Below, piece by piece: positions 59,146-64,000 of a DNA stretch of 64,000 nt; position 1 is the stretch's first letter, and each line of letters begins with the position of its first letter. Below the pieces are notes generated by a model that worked only from the letters and a program-made list of their open reading frames with translations, was not told the DNA's origin and ran no database searches. This DNA is from Saxidomus purpurata (taxonomy: Eukaryota; Mollusca; Bivalvia; Venerida; Veneridae): the NCBI GenBank assembly GCA_022818135.1, contig JAFMSR010000008.1:11503399-11567398 (forward strand). Reading direction: 5' to 3'. Both the position numbers and the translations under genes were made by a program.

Positions 59146-59440
59146 GGTAGGTAGCTAGGTAGGTAGGTAGAGGTAGGTAGGTAGGTAGGTAGAGGTAGGT
59201 AGAGGTAGGTAGGTAGAGGTAGGTAGGTAGGTAGGTAGGTAGGTAGGTAAGTAGAGGTAGGTAGGTAGGTAGGTAGGTAGGAAGAGGTAGGTAGGTAGGT
59301 AGAGATAGGTAGAGATAGGTAGGTAGGTAGGTAGGTAAGTCGGTAGGTCGGTCGGTCGGTCGGTCGGTCGGGTCGGGTCGGGTCGGGTCGGGTCGGGTCG
59401 GGTCGGGTAGGGTAGGGTAGGGAGGGAGGGAGGTAGGTTT
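59146..59440. repeat. (AGGT)n array shading into GGTCG and GGGTA units
   Basis: About 295 bp of GGTA/GAGGTA units, then GGTC, GGGTC and GGGTA blocks. Gives a long artificial Thr/Tyr/Leu/Pro frame on the minus strand. Confidence 0.95.
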
Positions 59441-59839
59441 CAGTATATCATAGATGTACAAACATGGTTAAAACAAACATGATGCATACATAAGTATACA
59501 GCTAATTAGGTGTATACAAAAGTTTATAACCTTGATATGCACATCAATACAAACGTTAACACAAAAAAGGGAAATGTGATTCTCCCTTAGTTCCATTGTT
59601 GTCCTTGACATTGATTGCACACCATGGAAAGGCATGATTATTTGCTTCAAATAAATCAATGTTATCACATTTGTATAGGTTCACAGACCTAGGTTATTAC
59701 AACATCATTGTATGCATGAGATCAAATTCCTGTATGACTAAGCATTTCAGTTATATGAGCATCATTCAGTCTTATAACAATAAAAGCACTGACAATATTA
59801 AAAAGTAATATACCAAGTATATCTATCCAAGCATTAAAC

Positions 59840-60844
59840 TAAAATATGCATAGAGATCGTAAAGAATGATAAGACACTAAAACCAAAAATGCGAAGAGAC
59901 CGTTAAGAATGATAAGACACAATGTTAAAACTAGGACAACAAAATTAATGATGTTTGACGGATTCCTTAAAATGCATATAAACTGTAATATTACGTATCA
60001 ACTGGCAAGTTATTCCAAAGCATACACCCCTGATAAGCAAAAGACTTTTTACCAAATCCCTTCACCTTGGGAATACAGAAACAATTTAACCACCGTCATG
60101 AAATTTAACCTGGATGGATCGACAAGATTGGGACTAACAGTTACCCTAAACATTGTACAATAATTGTGTAAAAAGTGTACAGGATTAAAATGTTCTCCTA
60201 GGTAATCTGGAGCTATGCCTCACTTAACTTTGAAAATATGACACTAAATAATTTGGTTTACCCGTTTTACAACTAGTAACCACTTTAAATACCTAAACTG
60301 GTCTGCACCAACATGAGACATATAATCCATATTCAAGACGAATCTCACAAATTTGTGTTGGGTTGTTTGAAGTCTACTTTTCAACAACTGTGTCAAACTT
60401 TGGTACCAAAAGGAACAGGCATAATCAAAGTGGTACTGTATTAGGGATGTTACCAATAGCTTTCTGGTTTGTTGTGTTAGAAAATCACGTTTTCTATACA
60501 GGAAGTTTAACCTATTGTTGGCTTGACTAATTACTGACCTTGCCATAGGCTCACCAGACAGGCTTTGGTCCAAAGTGGCGCCAAGATATTAACTAAATGG
60601 ACAGCAACATTAATCTTGGCATTACATGATATTTCCGTACTGGATTGAGACCTTATTTTTGATTTTGAGCTAAACAAAATGGACTCTGCTTTGCCTAAAT
60701 GCAAAGATAACTTGTTACAAAGAAGCCATTCATTGACTGTTTCCTGTTCAATGGTTAACACAGTTTCAATTTGGCTTTTACTTTTACCTGTAACTAATAT
60801 CCCAAAATCATCAGCAAACAAGAGCTGTCCCTCACAAGTGACGA
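59840..60844 (-). mobile_element. LINE, 3' half (minus strand)
   Basis: Minus strand reads LFADDFGILVTGKSKSQIET, NEWLLCNKLSLHLGKAESIL, later NRLNFLYRKRDFL, FDYACSFWYQ and HNYCTMFRVTV. This is the second half of a CR1/Jockey-like RT from the catalytic FADD onward. Frame changes are present. It joins 61655-62640 across an insertion. Confidence 0.85.
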
Positions 60845-61654
60845 ATGCCCCCGAAAGAGGTGCCTCACAGTCTGTGTCCTCTCCATGGACTCAATAAATG
60901 TACTATGTAATTTTAAAATCCTTCCATGCATGACAGAGTAACCATGCAAACAGTTTTCCATTACTTTAAACACTAAGTGTGACCTTGACCTTTGAGGTAG
61001 GGACTTGGGTCTTGCACGCGACACATCCGCTTGATGTGCTAGACAATTGTGCCAAGTTATGTTAATATCCTTCAAAGCATATTAAGTTCTAGTCCGGATA
61101 CAAATGTATGCATATATACAGGAATCAATTACCTATAAACTCTAAGTGTGAACTTGACCTTTGTGGTAGGGATGTGGGTCTTGCACGCGACATGTCATGT
61201 TGATGTGCTTGACATTTGTGCCAAATTATTTTAAAATCCTTCATTGCATGACAAAGTTACAGTCCGGACACGAATGTGTGCATATATGCATAATAAATAA
61301 TAAATTATATAGAGGAATCAATTACCTTCAAACTCTAAGTGTGACCTTGCCCTTTGAGCTAGGGACAGGGGTCAAAGTTAAAGTCCGGACACGCATGTGT
61401 GCATATATGCATAAATAGAGGAATCCATTACCTTCAAACTCTAAGTATGACCTTGACCTTTGAGCTAGGGACGTGGGTCTTGCACGCGACACGTCGTCTT
61501 GATGTGCTAGACATTTGTGCCAAGTTATTTTAAAATCCTTCAATGCATGACAGAGTGGCAGTCCGGACACAAATTTGTAAGTGGGGACGCACAGACGGAC
61601 GGACGGACGGACAGACGGACGGTGGGATTTTAATATGCCACCATTCGGGGGCAT
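60845..61654. mobile_element. Inverted-repeat element inserted in the LINE
   Basis: Ends ATGCCCCCGAA and TTCGGGGGCAT. Removing it joins the LINE frame exactly. Inside are four tandem blocks with AAGTGTGACCTTGACCTTTG, TTGCACGCGACACGTC and ATGCATGACAGAGT, and a (GACG)n run near 61600. 810 bp, non-autonomous. Confidence 0.8.
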
Positions 61655-62640
61655 AATAAAAGTATTTTATTTTTTACCACTACTGACTTGTCATTAACGT
61701 ATATTTGAAATAAAAGAGGTCCAAGTATGGACCCTTGCGTGACACCATATGTGATACTAGAAAGAGAAGATAATGTACCAGGTACAGCGACCAGTTGATG
61801 TCTATCACATAAGTATGACCTATTTTTCGCTTAGCCCAAGGGCTTCAAGTTTTATCAATAGAAATACTGCCATCAACAATGTCAAAGGCCATATGGAGAT
61901 CAAGCAGTACCATCCCTACCATATGACCCTTATCCATTTGGAACCGCATATAGTCAGATAAGTGTACAAGACATGTATCTGTCAAAAACCCGCGCTTAAA
62001 CCCAGACTGAAAACTATATCATAATTGTTTTCAACCAGACACTTGTCAAGTTGATCATACACAACTTTTTCAAAGATTTTTAATACAATTCTAAGAATTG
62101 ACACCGGTCGGTAATTACCAACCTCAGTCTTGTCATTTTTCTTCAACAAAGGAACAATACGGGCAGACGTGTAATCATCCGGTACTACACCTTGAATAAT
62201 GGTAAATTGACAATATGGGTGAGAGGACTGGCTATGATGGAGGTACTGTTCCGTACAAATCTAGCTGGTATTTGATCTAGATCAGTAGCTTTATTAGCAC
62301 TGAGCTTATTTAAGTACTTCAAAACACTGTTTTCTGATACAAGAATAACTATTAGCTTTAACACCTTTATCAGTATAGAAACAAGAGTGAATTTTTTTCC
62401 GTATTTGTTATAACAGGCAGGAAGTTTCTCAACAAGTTTAGAAGTAACAGAAGTATAAAATGTATTGAATATTTCAGCTATTTTAGTTAATGTGACTGAT
62501 TTAGTCCAGGCTGTTGAGCTTTTGACCCGGACAAAATTCATACAGAAATGATTTTTTGTATGGTGACTGGAAATGGCCTGTTTTAACACAAATCGTAAAG
62601 TTCCAAAAGATTTCAGGCTGGGAAAAAGTTTTTTTTATGG
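61655..62640 (-). mobile_element. LINE, 5' half of reverse transcriptase (minus strand)
   Basis: Minus strand reads LNKLSANKATDLDQIPARFV, SARIVPLLKKNDKTEVGNYR, PVSILRIVLKIFEKVVYDQL and [18 protein letters not shown]. Ordered RT blocks of a CR1/Jockey-like LINE; 5'-truncated near 62640 and frame-broken. Confidence 0.85.
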
Positions 62641-62831
62641 GCATTTTCTGTATTTTTTTATAATTTCATTGAGAATTTCTGGAATACTGACATAACTTAG
62701 TACCCATTAAATCGATTTTCAAATTATTTTACACGTATGTCAATCATTGTTAGATGAAACAATTCGCACAAGAATCTGTCAATATTTAAGACAGGGAAGG
62801 TAATAAAATTGTCATTTGTTTTTTGACGTGA

Positions 62832-62930
62832 TATATGGGGATATATAACCCGCCTCGACATAATATTACCCTCGCCTAACGGCTCTGGTAATCAATTCTA
62901 GGCGGGTATATTCCCCATATCCATTTCAAA
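62832..62930. repeat. Inverted repeat, MITE-like
   Basis: TATATGGGGATATATAACCC and GCCTCGACATAAT on the left mirror GGCGGGTATATTCCCCATAT on the right, around a centre with CCTCGCCTAACGGCTCTGG. Confidence 0.65.
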
Positions 62931-62959
62931 AACCGATAACATATAATATCACTCAAAGT

Positions 62960-63300
62960 TGTTGAATAGTGACGTCAAAATGTATACCTATCTTTATTGG
63001 CTTGAAAATAAACAACCCAGTTTTAGTGAAAATGCTCAGTAATTACATTTGGTTGGTTAATTGGTGGCTCTCTGCCTTTTATAGCCACTTTTCATGGGAC
63101 ATCTGCATCAGAAGTCAGCAGGAATCTTCCAGTAATTTCTGACTGCCTGAAGCCACTCATGACCAACATCCTTTCTCTGTCATTTGTATGTTGACTCATT
63201 TGGAGAAGACAGTGTTCTACATTTTCTGGTTTTTTACAATCACAGTAAGAGTTTTCTCCTATATCAACTTTGTGTAGATGCTGTGACAACTTTGTACTTG
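62960..63300 (-). mobile_element. LINE fragment, C-terminal Cys/His region
   Basis: Minus strand encodes MSQHLHKVDIGENSYCDCKK then PENVEHCLLQM and NDRERML. The CDC...EH-x-LL pattern is the zinc-binding-like stretch near the C-terminus of some LINE proteins. No RT blocks adjacent. Confidence 0.6.
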
Positions 63301-63658
63301 GAGAATTACACGTTGGTTCTCATGGTTGTTGAAATCTGTCCATTTGTTATGACTTTCCGGTTTTGAACTAAAAAAGTCGTCTGACTTTATCTGAGGTATC
63401 CCAGCGACTCTGCCATTTAATCTTGACTGCTTTATTCGCTACTGAGCAGGCCTTAGACTGTGTTGTTTTTTTCCATTGTTTCTGCTTCCGTGGCAGCTTC
63501 TTTTACCAGTCTCCCTGCAATTTCACTGCCTTCAATGCTATGTTGAACAGTCTAAATCTATTTTAACTTGTCTGTGTTGATCTTATTTCTATGACGATAT
63601 GAATGGGAGCACAGCACTTCCAGCTAAACTATAAGATTCCAATGGCTGTCTGACTGAG

Positions 63659-63754
63659 AGTATTCTTATAGTTTTCAGTGGTCTCCGTTTAAGTTCTTCC
63701 GATACAAATTGCAAAAATCTTAAACTGAGACCACTGAAAACTGTAAGAATATTT
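63659..63754. repeat. Inverted repeat (hairpin)
   Basis: AGTATTCTTATAGTTTTCAG and TGGTCTCCGTTTA on the left pair with 63720-63754, 27-base loop. Confidence 0.75.
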
Positions 63755-63995
63755 TGATGGCTACAAGTTCGCCTGCTAAGATCGGTGCTAATTTATAAAC
63801 TGGTTGTTTGACATCCGCTTTCCCATGGTTAGTCATATAAATGCAGGAACTCTTTTCGCATGGGCCTGGATTTATCTGTACATTAACCATCAAGTAGTGT
63901 AGATATTCAAGTTGTAGCATATGTTGTATGACACCCCTGCTGTTTTGACTTTGATTTGGATGATCCTTGCTGCAATATTCTAAATATGGTAGCAC
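63720..63995 (-). mobile_element. Probable LINE fragment, start of ORF2-like protein
   Basis: Minus strand reads LMVNVQINPGPCEKSSC. The INPGP motif after a hydrophobic stretch marks the start of many LINE endonuclease proteins. Continues off the window end; weak. Confidence 0.4.
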
Positions 63996-64000
63996 AATAT

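Noticed and set aside
59129..59461. 110-codon Tyr/Leu/Pro/Thr-rich frame
   Set aside because: Read-through of the AGGT array.

Overview
This window reads as animal nuclear DNA, most likely from a bivalve mollusc. That is an inference from three things: AT-rich DNA with sparse, intron-split genes; a VEGF/PDGF-type growth factor gene pair and a Cys-loop receptor; and a dense load of LINE fragments, tRNA-derived SINEs, small inverted-repeat DNA transposons and minisatellites with bivalve-like families. No bacterial operon, CRISPR array or virus was seen. I could not run any search, so family calls rest on motifs read by eye and on splice sites and exon phases checked by hand.

Three genes can be assembled from exons. 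Gene 1 (+ strand, 5,296-9,730, seven exons found, signal-peptide exon not found) and gene 2 (+ strand, 24,472-34,719, eight exons, complete at 410 residues) are tandem paralogues. Each encodes a secreted factor with, in order, a short N-terminal segment, a PDGF/VEGF cystine-knot domain, three CX10CXC repeats of the VEGF-C/D (Balbiani ring 3) type, a Thr-rich mucin-like linker and a small C-terminal four-cysteine module. All shared introns have the same phase and three exons have identical lengths (94, 137 and 168 nt). Gene 3 (- strand, 48,986 down to 37,503, eight exons, complete at 425 residues) is a Cys-loop ligand-gated channel subunit of the glycine/GABA/GluCl type. It has very unusual residues in the Cys loop and in the M2 pore helix.

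Layout: 1-5.2 kb, repeats and a 67-bp-arm hairpin. 5.3-9.7 kb, gene 1. 9.7-24.4 kb, LINE fragments, a 440-bp CTA array, a 63-bp minisatellite that flips orientation, and foldback elements. 24.4-34.7 kb, gene 2, whose introns hold a trinucleotide-rich tract, a hAT-like element with an 8-bp target duplication, a SINE and a Harbinger-like element. 34.7-37.4 kb, SINEs and unassigned DNA. 37.5-49.0 kb, gene 3, whose introns hold a second Harbinger-like element and an element with long inverted repeats; one foldback element of about 1.6 kb lies in its last intron. 50-54 kb, a LINE reverse transcriptase fragment and a 57-bp minisatellite. 54-57.2 kb, long composite repeats. 57-59 kb, unassigned. 59-64 kb, a tetranucleotide array and two LINE fragments, one split by an inserted inverted-repeat element.

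The two growth factor genes probably act as secreted ligands for a PVR/VEGFR-type receptor tyrosine kinase, and gene 3 as a plasma-membrane channel subunit. Nothing in the sequence links the channel functionally to the growth factors.
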